A DNA stretch of 5,124 nucleotides from Bacillota bacterium. Its GTDB lineage: Bacteria > Bacillota > Dehalobacteriia > UBA4068 > UBA4997. Shown piece after piece: positions 1 through 5,124 of this stretch (the first letter of the stretch is position 1; each line of letters starts with the position of its first letter). The stretch is taken from NCBI GenBank assembly GCA_017398165.1, contig JAFQHB010000174.1, positions 1 to 5,124 of the forward strand, given 5' to 3'. The notes beneath the pieces are model-generated. The model was not told where the DNA came from, searched no databases, and saw only the letters and a list, made by a program, of their open reading frames with translations. The translations under genes and the position numbers were made by a program.

Positions 1-1
1 G

Positions 2-721
2 GCTGCTCAGTATGACAACTGCTTCCGTATTTGTTTCACTGACCCCCAGCAGGGCCAGCTGATGGCTGAATACATCTACAATCAGGGTCACACCAATACT
101 GCTGTATTGTATGACGTATCCGATGCATATTCTTCCGGTATTTATGAAGCATTCGTAGAGGCTTATGAGGGTCTGGGCGGCACCATCAGCGCTGCTGAAT
201 CCTTTGCTTCCGGCGACGTTGACTTCAAGACTCAGCTGACCAGCATCAAAAACTCCGGTGCTACCGCACTGTTTATGCCTTTCTACTATACCGAGGTTGC
301 TTATGTAGCAAATCAGGCTGTTGACGTTGCTATGGATCTGCCTATGTTTGGCTGCGACGGTTGGGACGGCGTTATTGCCCAGCTGAACGGCGACACCACT
401 CTGGTTGAGGGTGCTGCATTCCTGACTCCCTTCATCGTAACTGCAACCGACGACAAGACTGTTGCTTTCGTTGAGGCTTATACCGCTAAGTATGGCTCCG
501 CTCCCGACCAGTTTGCTGCTGACGGCTATGATGCTGTTTGCGCTATCGCTGCTGCTCTGGAGAAAGCCGGCACTGCTGATAACGAGGCAGTTATCGCTGC
601 TATGCAGGAGATCGAGATTGACGGTCTGACCGGTCATATGACCTGGGAAGCAAACGGCGATGCTACCAAGTCTCCCATCGTTGCTATCATCCAGGATGGC
701 GGCGTTGTTCCGGCTGAGTAA
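2..721 (+). CDS. ABC transporter substrate-binding protein, branched-chain amino acid type (5' partial)
   Basis: This is the C-terminal 239 residues of an extracytoplasmic ligand-binding protein of the LivJ/LivK type (Peripla_BP_6, type 1 periplasmic-binding fold). Such proteins capture branched-chain or related amino acids outside the membrane and deliver them to an ABC permease. The frame is open to the window edge, and residues before the first internal ATG (62) already look like the family (RICFTDPQQGQ, about residues 9-19), so that ATG is not the start. Other family-like segments are GDVDFKTQL (71-79), FGCDGWDG (116-123) and the C-terminal block GHMTWEANGD, followed by a short DGG turn near the end. 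Family members are usually about 380 residues, so the signal or lipoprotein peptide and part of lobe 1 lie upstream. Codons are strongly biased (GCT, GTT, CTG, TCC, GAC), which suggests high expression. No permease gene follows, so the transporter genes must lie upstream or elsewhere. The exact ligand cannot be read from the sequence. Confidence 0.93.
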   Translation, partial: AAQYDNCFRICFTDPQQGQLMAEYIYNQGHTNTAVLYDVSDAYSSGIYEAFVEAYEGLGGTISAAESFASGDVDFKTQLTSIKNSGATALFMPFYYTEVAYVANQAVDVAMDLPMFGCDGWDGVIAQLNGDTTLVEGAAFLTPFIVTATDDKTVAFVEAYTAKYGSAPDQFAADGYDAVCAIAAALEKAGTADNEAVIAAMQEIEIDGLTGHMTWEANGDATKSPIVAIIQDGGVVPAE

Positions 722-776
722 GATCGGGCTTTGATCCTGTCAGGCAATAAATCTTTGTTGATTGACACATAATATG

Positions 777-810
777 AGCGGCTGTGGGTTTGATGCCTGC
801 AGCCGCTTTT
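777..810 (+). terminator. Rho-independent terminator of the substrate-binding protein gene
   Basis: A 13-bp stem pairs 777-789 with 795-807 around a five-base loop (790-794). The outer eight pairs (AGCGGCTG with CAGCCGCT) are perfect. The inner five include three G-U wobbles. A short T run (807-810, then CT) follows. It lies 55 bases after the TAA stop. The T tract is short, so termination may be incomplete, but position and stem strength fit a terminator. Confidence 0.78.
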
Positions 811-828
811 CTGTGCCTGTCGGCGGGC

Positions 829-849
829 GGTACGGTATGCTGCCGTGCC
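829..849. repeat. Small inverted repeat upstream of the deacetylase promoter
   Basis: GGTACGG (829-835) can pair with CCGTGCC (843-849) across a seven-base spacer, with one G-U pair in RNA. It is followed by an A run, not a T run, so it is not a plus-strand terminator. It sits about 40 bp upstream of the predicted -35 box. It could be a regulator site or simply chance in GC-rich DNA; no function is assigned. Confidence 0.3.
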
Positions 850-889
850 AAAAATTATCGGTAAGCATCAGAAAAAACGCGGTTCGTGA

Positions 890-918
890 TTGTCAATCGG
901 CAGAACTTGTGATAGAAT
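890..918 (+). promoter_or_regulatory. Predicted sigma-A promoter of the deacetylase gene
   Basis: The -35 box TTGTCA (890-895) and the -10 box TAGAAT (913-918) each match the consensus at five of six positions. The spacer is the ideal 17 bp, and TGA just before the -10 box gives an extended -10 element. Transcription would begin near 925, leaving a leader of about 60 bases before the chosen start codon at 988. Together with the terminator upstream, this indicates that the deacetylase is transcribed separately from the transporter gene. Confidence 0.7.
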
Positions 919-971
919 ATTTTTTATGAAACAGTGTGCGGCATAGTGCCGGGCAAGTGATAGTGTATGAT

Positions 972-977
972 GGGGAG
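972..977 (+). promoter_or_regulatory. Ribosome binding site that decides the deacetylase start
   Basis: GGGGAG lies ten bases before the ATG at 988. The two ATGs further upstream (967 and 970) have only weak purine runs in front of them, and this site overlaps or follows them. The start is therefore placed at 988. Confidence 0.65.
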
Positions 978-987
978 AGATGTGCAA

Positions 988-1953
988 ATGTTGACACGAG
1001 GGCGCTGGTATGGCCTGCTGGTGTTTATTCTGGCGGTGGCTTTGGGCTTCTTCGGCCTGTGGGATACTTCTTATATCGCCTATGGTGTGACTGTGGATGC
1101 CGTGCGGGCGGATGCTCCGGTGATGCCGGTGGCAGAATACCGGGCTGATAATGATAACGGTGCGGTGGTGCTGATGTATCATCATATCGTGCCGGATGAC
1201 GAGATCGACCAGGCAGCCAACAGCGGTAATAACGCCGTCATCAGTGTATCACAGTTTACCGATGAGATGGCGTATCTGGCCAGGAAAGGCTATAATACGC
1301 TGCTGATGTCTGAGGTCAGTGCTATGCTGGAGAACTCACTGCCGTTCCCGGAGAAGACAGTGGTCATTACCTTTGATGACGGCTATGCCAGCAACTACAC
1401 GCTGGCTTATCCCGTGCTGCGTGAATATGAGCTGAAGGCGAACATCGCGGCGGTAATGATATCTACCGTCGATGCTTCGGAGAGCTGGGGTGATCTGCAG
1501 CAGAATATACCGCATTTGACGTATGACCAGATGCGTGAGATGCAGTCATCCGGTCTGATTGAATTCGGCAGCCACAGCTATGATGGGCACGGGCTGGTGA
1601 ATATAGATGCCCGCGGCAAGCAGGATAAGTTTTTCGTTGCCCGGCAGTATTTGAAGGAGCTCGGGCGTTTTGAGACGGTGGATGAGTTTCGTGAGCGCAT
1701 CGCCCACGATCTGCGTATCTCAAAATACCTGCTGGAACAGGCACTGGGGCAGCCGGTAGCGTATTTTGCCTACCCTTATGGGGTATCGGGCAGCGATGTG
1801 CGCGATGTATTGCAGCAGTATGGCTTTGGTGTGGCGGTAACGACGGTCAAGGGCACTATTGATGCGGAAAGCAGTGCCCTGCAGCTGAATCGGCGCAACG
1901 TCGATCAGGGCATCAGCCTGGCGGAGTTTGCATCATTACTGCAGGTCGATTAA
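988..1953 (+). CDS. Polysaccharide deacetylase (NodB homology domain), membrane-anchored or secreted
   Basis: This 321-residue protein is a carbohydrate esterase family 4 type deacetylase, which removes N- or O-acetyl groups from cell-wall or extracellular polysaccharide. One N-terminal hydrophobic segment (about residues 7-25) after a short basic stretch marks a signal anchor, so the catalytic domain should lie outside the cytoplasm. Visible motifs in order are MYHHI (63-67), TFDDG (128-132, with the catalytic and metal Asp pair 130-131), SHSYDGH (195-201, giving metal ligands His196 and His201) and FAYPYG (260-265). The H-x4-H spacing and the leading MYHH motif resemble the PgaB/IcaB-like and Bacillus-type deacetylases more than the classical H-x3-H chitin deacetylases. 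Starting at 967 would add seven residues; the Shine-Dalgarno site favours 988. The gene appears monocistronic, with its own promoter. The substrate (peptidoglycan, poly-N-acetylglucosamine or other) cannot be told from the sequence. Confidence 0.92.
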   Translation: MLTRGRWYGLLVFILAVALGFFGLWDTSYIAYGVTVDAVRADAPVMPVAEYRADNDNGAVVLMYHHIVPDDEIDQAANSGNNAVISVSQFTDEMAYLARKGYNTLLMSEVSAMLENSLPFPEKTVVITFDDGYASNYTLAYPVLREYELKANIAAVMISTVDASESWGDLQQNIPHLTYDQMREMQSSGLIEFGSHSYDGHGLVNIDARGKQDKFFVARQYLKELGRFETVDEFRERIAHDLRISKYLLEQALGQPVAYFAYPYGVSGSDVRDVLQQYGFGVAVTTVKGTIDAESSALQLNRRNVDQGISLAEFASLLQVD

Positions 1954-1994
1954 GAGGGCGGGCTCGGCCGGCAAAGAATCTCACAACGATTTAT

Positions 1995-2003
1995 TGGTAT
2001 AAA
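1995..2003 (+). promoter_or_regulatory. Possible extended -10 element upstream of plsX
   Basis: TGG followed by TATAAA (1998-2003) looks like an extended -10 box. No convincing -35 box is seen about 17 bp upstream. If used, transcription would start near the beginning of the hairpin at 2005-2052, placing that structure in the plsX leader. Two overlapping TATGAT boxes (2063-2068 and 2068-2073) nearer the gene are alternatives, also without a clear -35. Confidence 0.3.
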
Positions 2004-2004
2004 A

Positions 2005-2052
2005 GGCACGGCGGCGCATATGAGAGCGTAACGGCATATCGCCGCGTGTGCC
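2005..2052 (+). other. Long imperfect hairpin between the deacetylase gene and plsX
   Basis: Three paired blocks nest around a 12-base loop (2023-2034): GGCAC (2005-2009) with GTGCC (2048-2052), GCGGCG (2011-2016) with CGCCGC (2040-2045), and ATATG (2018-2022) with CATAT (2035-2039). Small bulges separate them. That is 16 pairs in 48 bases, and it fills much of the intergenic gap. No T run follows, so it is not a standard intrinsic terminator. It may stabilise the 3' end of the deacetylase transcript, fold in the plsX leader, or act as a DNA operator. It matches no riboswitch I recognise. Confidence 0.5.
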
Positions 2053-2089
2053 AGGGCGTGCATATGATATGATGGCGGTATAGACTGCC

Positions 2090-2097
2090 GGGGAGGG
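2090..2097 (+). promoter_or_regulatory. plsX: Ribosome binding site of plsX, supporting a TTG start
   Basis: GGGGAGGG, with the core GGAGG at 2092-2096, lies seven bases before the TTG at 2104. The strong site, and the immediate start of family sequence after it, support TTG as the true initiation codon. Confidence 0.8.
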
Positions 2098-2103
2098 ATC
2101 AAT

Positions 2104-3105
2104 TTGTCAGTCAGGATCGCGGTAGATGCGATGGGCGGTGATCTGGCGCCGCAGGCGCTGGTGGATGGTGCGCTGCAGGCGGCGGCGCATTATAAGGACG
2201 TCCAGATAATTCTGGTAGGACAGCCGGAGCGGCTGCCGGACGCGGCAACGCTGCCGGCCAATGTGGTGATAGAGCCCGCCGCCACGGTGATGGCGATGGA
2301 TGAATCGGTAGAAAACCTGCGTAAAAAGCGTGACAGCTCTATCTGGATAGCAACCAAGATGGTGAAGGAGGGGCGTGCCGACGCTGTCATCTCGGCCGGG
2401 AGCACCGGCGCACAGATGGCAGCGGCACTGCTGCTGCTGGGGCGTATCCCCGGTATCACCCGCCCTGCTATATGTACCGTGTTCCCCACAGTGAGCGGCG
2501 GCTCGGTGCTGCTGGATATCGGTGCCAATCTGGAGCTGGAGGTCGAGCAGTACGTACAGTTTGCTTTGTTGGGCTCGCTGGCGGCACAGACAATGCTGCA
2601 GCGCGAAAACCCCACCATCGGTCTGCTAAATAACGGTACCGAGGAGCATAAGGGCACCGATAAACTGGTGGAGGTAAACCGCAGACTGCGCGAGTCATCG
2701 CTGAATTTCATCGGCAATTACGAGGCGCGTGAGCTGATGAGCGGCAACGTAGACGTTATCGTGACTGACGGCTTCACCGGGAATGCGATATTAAAGACAT
2801 CCGAGGGTATTGCCAGGACGATTATGGCGATGCTGAAGCAGGAGCTTTCGGCATCGGCCACCCGCAAGATGGGCGCTATGCTGGTAAAACCGGGTCTGGA
2901 TCACATCAAATCTATGCTGGATTACAAGAAATACGGCGGGGCGCCGCTGCTGGGCGTCAACGGCATCAGCGTGGTCTGCCACGGCAGCTCGGATGCGGTG
3001 ACTATCGAATGTGCCGTCAAACAGGCGCGTGATCTTTACGAGAGCCGTTTTGTCGAGAATATCAGGGAGCAGGCAGCGCAGCTTTTGACCTCCGGGGAGG
3101 ATTAA
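2104..3105 (+). CDS. plsX: Phosphate acyltransferase PlsX (acyl-ACP:phosphate acyltransferase)
   Basis: PlsX converts acyl-ACP and inorganic phosphate into acyl-phosphate, the donor used by PlsY to start phospholipid synthesis. It is a peripheral membrane enzyme. The 333-residue length is normal. Family landmarks run through the whole protein: VDAMGGD (7-13), SAGSTGA (97-103), LDIGAN (137-142), a TIGLLNNG segment (171-178) followed by GTDKLV, FIGN (202-205), TDGFTGN (221-227), YGGAPLLGVNG (277-287) and HGSS (293-296). No key block is missing. The start is TTG, placed by a strong Shine-Dalgarno site; the family sequence begins at residue 4. acpP, its substrate carrier, follows after 84 bases. 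In many Firmicutes rpmF and a DUF177 (yceD-like) gene precede plsX; here a polysaccharide deacetylase gene does. Confidence 0.97.
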   Translation: MSVRIAVDAMGGDLAPQALVDGALQAAAHYKDVQIILVGQPERLPDAATLPANVVIEPAATVMAMDESVENLRKKRDSSIWIATKMVKEGRADAVISAGSTGAQMAAALLLLGRIPGITRPAICTVFPTVSGGSVLLDIGANLELEVEQYVQFALLGSLAAQTMLQRENPTIGLLNNGTEEHKGTDKLVEVNRRLRESSLNFIGNYEARELMSGNVDVIVTDGFTGNAILKTSEGIARTIMAMLKQELSASATRKMGAMLVKPGLDHIKSMLDYKKYGGAPLLGVNGISVVCHGSSDAVTIECAVKQARDLYESRFVENIREQAAQLLTSGED

Positions 3106-3126
3106 GCTGCCGCAGCCCGGCTTGAA

Positions 3127-3156
3127 CGGATATATTATTGATCGGATATATTATTG
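3127..3156. repeat. Two perfect 14-bp direct repeats upstream of acpP
   Basis: The sequence CGGATATATTATTG occurs at 3127-3140 and again at 3143-3156, a period of 16 bp with a two-base spacer. Flanking bases differ, so the match is exactly 14 bp. It sits 34-63 bp upstream of the acpP start in an AT-rich patch within otherwise GC-rich DNA. Each copy holds a TATATT box that could act as a -10 element. It could be a tandem operator, a double promoter, or a simple slippage duplication. It does not resemble the FapR box as I know it. Confidence 0.75.
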
Positions 3157-3176
3157 CACACAAACTTACATATTAC

Positions 3177-3183
3177 AGGAGGG
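3177..3183 (+). promoter_or_regulatory. acpP: Ribosome binding site of acpP
   Basis: AGGAGGG is a near-perfect Shine-Dalgarno site six bases before the ATG at 3190. It rules out the upstream in-frame ATG-like extension that begins at 3154, since that would place this site inside the coding sequence. A strong site fits an abundant protein. Confidence 0.85.
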
Positions 3184-3189
3184 ATTGTT

Positions 3190-3420
3190 ATGGATACATT
3201 GGAGATCCTGCAAAAGGCTATTCAAAAGGAATTGGGTCGTGACGTTGGTGTTTTGACGATGTCTACTACCTTTGAGGATATGGCGCTGGATTCTTTGGAT
3301 GCGGTGCAGGTCATTATGGCTATCGAAGAGGCTTTTGATATCGAGGTCGCTGATGAGGACGTCGACGGTATCCGTACTGTCGGTCAGTTGGTAGAATATA
3401 TCGAGAGCAAGACCAGATAA
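3190..3420 (+). CDS. acpP: Acyl carrier protein
   Basis: This 76-residue acidic protein carries the growing acyl chain in type II fatty acid synthesis and supplies acyl groups to PlsX. The signature DSLD (34-37) marks Ser35 as the site of 4'-phosphopantetheine attachment. The surrounding helix II sequence (ALDSLDAVQVIMAIEEAF) is classic, as is the acidic third-helix region after IEVADED. Length matches the family (about 75-80 residues). The start is fixed by the Shine-Dalgarno site at 3177-3183; a longer frame from 3154 would add 12 residues foreign to ACPs. Leucine is mostly TTG here (five of seven), unlike the CTG-rich neighbours. The 84-bp gap after plsX holds a direct repeat that may regulate it. 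rnc follows after 35 bases, so the two are probably co-transcribed. The fab genes are not in the window. Confidence 0.97.
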   Translation: MDTLEILQKAIQKELGRDVGVLTMSTTFEDMALDSLDAVQVIMAIEEAFDIEVADEDVDGIRTVGQLVEYIESKTR

Positions 3421-3441
3421 AAAACGGTAAATACCGGGACT

Positions 3442-3449
3442 GGCGGTGA
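3442..3449 (+). promoter_or_regulatory. rnc: Ribosome binding site of rnc, fixing a TTG start
   Basis: GGCGGTGA matches the extended anti-Shine-Dalgarno complement GGAGGTGA at seven of eight positions and ends six bases before TTG at 3456. An in-frame TGA at 3447-3449 prevents any start further upstream, so TTG is effectively the only candidate compatible with a full N-terminal helix. Just before it, CGGTA and TACCG (3425-3436) form a small palindrome of unknown meaning. Confidence 0.75.
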
Positions 3450-3455
3450 AAAATA

Positions 3456-4211
3456 TTGGCTGAGAAAACAAACTGTGTCGAATACATCGCCAGGCTGGCG
3501 GAGGAGCTGGACTGGCAGGGCGATACTGCGCTGCTGGAGGAGGCTATGCGCCACCGTACCTGCTTTGAGGGGATATTCCCCAAGGATATCCACAGCAATC
3601 AGCGGCTGGAGTTTCTGGGGGATGCTATCCTGGGCTTTGTGATCGGGCGGGAGCTATTCCTGCAGTATCCCGACCAGCAGGAGGGGTATCTCTCTCAGGC
3701 ACGCTCCAAGCTGGTATGCGAGGGCAGCCTGGCCGAGCTGGCACGAGAGCTGCGTCTGCAGGATTATCTGATGATGGGGCACGGCGGCATCAAAAATCAG
3801 GAGAATACCAAGGATTCAACGCTTTCGGATGCTTTTGAGGCGCTGGTGGGTGCGCTGTACCTGTCACAGGGGATGCCCAAGACCGAACAGTTCCTGCTGG
3901 AACGCTTCACGCCGGAATTTGCAGCGAAGATCAACGCACGCTATGAGGATTATAAGGGGCAGCTGCAGCACGTTATCCAGGCTATTACCCGCAGTGCGCC
4001 GCGCTATCGCCTGCTATCGGCTGTCGGGCCGACTAACGACTGCGTGTTTACCATCGCAGCGTGCTATCAGGGGCTGACTCTGGCGGTGGCATCCGGCAGC
4101 AGCAAAAAAGAAGCGGAAAAGCTGGCGGCACGGCTGGCGCTGGAGCGCAAAGAGGAATGGCTGCCCAAAATCAGGCAGATGTACGAGGAATCTGCCGAGC
4201 ATAACGCTTAG
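3456..4211 (+). CDS. rnc: Ribonuclease III
   Basis: RNase III cleaves double-stranded RNA as a homodimer, processing rRNA precursors and some mRNAs in the cytoplasm. The 251-residue protein has the two expected domains. The nuclease domain (about 8-152) includes the signature RLEFLGDAIL (50-59) with metal ligands Glu52 and Asp56, Glu76 in the QEG turn, and SDAFEAL (124-130) with Asp125 and Glu128. The double-stranded RNA-binding domain (about 164-231) opens with DYKGQLQ (165-171) and closes with GSSKKEAEKLAA (214-225). The residue before RLEF is Gln49, where E. coli has Glu38; the core catalytic acids are all present. The start is TTG, forced by an in-frame stop just upstream. The position 35 bases behind acpP and in front of the radical SAM gene is the usual clostridial arrangement, normally followed by smc and ftsY. 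Confidence 0.96.
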   Translation: MAEKTNCVEYIARLAEELDWQGDTALLEEAMRHRTCFEGIFPKDIHSNQRLEFLGDAILGFVIGRELFLQYPDQQEGYLSQARSKLVCEGSLAELARELRLQDYLMMGHGGIKNQENTKDSTLSDAFEALVGALYLSQGMPKTEQFLLERFTPEFAAKINARYEDYKGQLQHVIQAITRSAPRYRLLSAVGPTNDCVFTIAACYQGLTLAVASGSSKKEAEKLAARLALERKEEWLPKIRQMYEESAEHNA

Positions 4212-4303
4212 GCGGGGCTTGTTAAGCTGTCTCTGCTGAGAAAAATTTTGCTGACAAACATTCTATAACAAATAATGAATAACAAACAGAAGAGAGGTGG
4301 AGT
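4212..4303 (+). promoter_or_regulatory. AT-rich spacer between rnc and the radical SAM gene, with its ribosome binding site
   Basis: The 91-base gap is markedly AT-rich from about 4238 on. It contains GAGGTG (4294-4299), a Shine-Dalgarno site close to the ATG at 4304. Boxes such as CTGACA (4251-4256) and TATAAC (4264-4269) look promoter-like, but their spacing to each other is too short for a sigma-A promoter, and no T-tailed hairpin is evident. I see no clear terminator, so read-through from rnc is likely; an extra internal promoter remains possible. Confidence 0.4.
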
Positions 4304-5124
4304 ATGACCGTGGCAAGGAGGCATATTCTGCCTTTTTTTATACCCCATTTGGGCTGCCCAAATCAGTGTATTTTTTGCGATCAGCGGACTATCGCCGGGG
4401 CGGAGCGTCCGCCGACGCCGGATGACGTATGGGCGCGGCTGGCCGAGCTGCCTGCCGAGGCAGAGCAGGCGCCGGAGCTGGCTTTTTATGGCGGCAGCTT
4501 CACTGCTCTGGCGGCAGACGTGCAGGAGGCTTATCTGCGCCCGGCGGCGCAGGCAATACGTGAGGGCAGAATCTGCGGTATACGCCTATCGACACGGCCG
4601 GATGCCATTGACGCGGATGTATTGGCGCTGCTGCAGCACTATGGCGTAGGCACGGTGGAGCTGGGTGTGCAATCTATGACGGACGAGGTGCTGCGGCTGG
4701 CCAGGCGCGGGCATAGCTCGGAGGATGCGGTGCGGGCGCTGCGCCTGCTGCAGCAGGCCGGGCTGACGGCGGGCGTGCAGCTAATGCCGGGCCTGCCGGG
4801 CGAGACGCATCACAGTGCGCTGGCCGGGGCGCGGCGGATATTATCGCTGCGGCCGGATATGCTGCGTATCTACCCCACGGTAGTCATCGAGGGGACGGAA
4901 TGTGCCGAGCTGTATCGCCGGGGTGTGTATCGGCCGCTGACGCTGGATGAGGCCGCCGCAGTAACTCTGGATATCCGCATTATGGCCGAGGCGCTGGGGG
5001 TGCAGGTCATTCGTATGGGCTTGCAGCCTTCGGACGGCTTGGCCGGGCGGGTAGTGGCCGGGCCGTATCATCCGGCATTCGGCAGTCTGGTAAACAGCCT
5101 GTGGTGGCGCGGCAAGCTGCTCTA
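4304..5124 (+). CDS. Elp3-related radical SAM protein (3' partial)
   Basis: The frame runs without a stop from ATG 4304 to the window end, giving 273 residues of an unfinished protein. Cys18, Cys22 and Cys25 form the CX3CX2C motif that binds the radical SAM [4Fe-4S] cluster (GCPNQCIFC, 17-25). Further radical SAM landmarks are YGGSF (62-66), STRPD (96-100), ELGVQS (119-124) and MPGLPGE (161-167). The segment GPYHPAFG (253-260) is a mark of the short Elp3-like group that often sits between rnc and smc in Clostridia. True Elp3 modifies wobble uridine in tRNA and carries a C-terminal acetyltransferase domain; whether one is present here cannot be seen. Such genes are often mislabelled as coproporphyrinogen III oxidase (HemN). 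The reaction and substrate are unknown to me. The start has a good Shine-Dalgarno site, and the family sequence starts within ten residues. Confidence 0.9.
   Translation, partial: MTVARRHILPFFIPHLGCPNQCIFCDQRTIAGAERPPTPDDVWARLAELPAEAEQAPELAFYGGSFTALAADVQEAYLRPAAQAIREGRICGIRLSTRPDAIDADVLALLQHYGVGTVELGVQSMTDEVLRLARRGHSSEDAVRALRLLQQAGLTAGVQLMPGLPGETHHSALAGARRILSLRPDMLRIYPTVVIEGTECAELYRRGVYRPLTLDEAAAVTLDIRIMAEALGVQVIRMGLQPSDGLAGRVVAGPYHPAFGSLVNSLWWRGKLL

Noticed and set aside
62..64. ATG at 62 as the start of the binding protein
   Set aside because: The frame is open upstream to the window edge and the preceding 20 residues match the family, so this is an internal Met.
868..1185. 105-codon minus-strand frame with many histidines
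   Set aside because: It overlaps the deacetylase promoter and N-terminus on the opposite strand. The His-rich start is the complement of the MYHH region codons, and no family resemblance is seen.
2190..2717. 175-codon open frame on the minus strand inside plsX
   Set aside because: It lies entirely opposite a clear plsX gene. Its protein is rich in Ser, Thr and Ile without domain structure, as expected for the complement of a GC-rich gene.
3154..3189. Upstream extension of acpP beginning at 3154
   Set aside because: It would place the strong Shine-Dalgarno site inside the coding sequence and add 12 residues not found in acyl carrier proteins.
3425..3436. Short palindrome CGGTA-AA-TACCG between acpP and rnc as a terminator
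   Set aside because: The stem is only five pairs with a two-base gap and no T run follows. It is too weak to call a terminator.
3166..3598. Minus-strand frames opposite acpP and the start of rnc
   Set aside because: Both genes on the plus strand are certain. These frames have no recognisable protein features.
4422..4649. 75-codon plus-strand frame within the radical SAM gene
   Set aside because: It is an out-of-frame reading of the radical SAM coding sequence. The true frame runs through it with all family motifs.
1..5124. A novel defence, mobile or CRISPR-like system
   Set aside because: All coding capacity is taken by six recognisable housekeeping or envelope genes. There are no spaced repeat arrays, transposase, integrase or toxin-antitoxin signatures.

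Overview
The window carries six plus-strand genes of an ordinary bacterial chromosome. Both edges cut through a gene. The most likely source is a fairly GC-rich Firmicute of the class Clostridia, perhaps Oscillospirales. This is inferred from three things: strong purine-rich Shine-Dalgarno sites with frequent TTG starts, the gene order plsX-acpP-rnc-radical SAM (a block that usually leads into smc and ftsY in Clostridia), and a clostridial-looking branched-chain amino acid binding protein. No rRNA or marker gene is present to settle the taxonomy.

Layout. Positions 2-721 hold the C-terminal part of an amino acid ABC transporter substrate-binding protein, closed by a hairpin terminator at 777-810. 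The 266-bp gap that follows holds this terminator, a small inverted repeat (829-849) and a good sigma-A type promoter (890-918). Positions 988-1953 encode a membrane-anchored or secreted polysaccharide deacetylase that appears to form its own transcription unit. A 150-bp gap holds a long imperfect hairpin (2005-2052) and possibly a weak promoter. Then come plsX (2104-3105), acpP (3190-3420), rnc (3456-4211) and the start of an Elp3-related radical SAM gene (4304 to the window end). This last frame has no stop before the edge.

How the genes fit together. PlsX makes acyl-phosphate from acyl-ACP, and AcpP is the acyl carrier, so these two link fatty acid synthesis to phospholipid synthesis. RNase III and the radical SAM protein belong to the same conserved housekeeping cluster but act on RNA (RNase III) or on an unknown substrate. 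The most distinctive non-coding signals are a perfect 14-bp direct repeat with 16-bp period just upstream of acpP and the large hairpin in the plsX leader. I find no CRISPR array, tRNA, rRNA, insertion sequence, phage gene or defence system, and nothing that amounts to a new biological system. The findings are modest regulatory and context observations.
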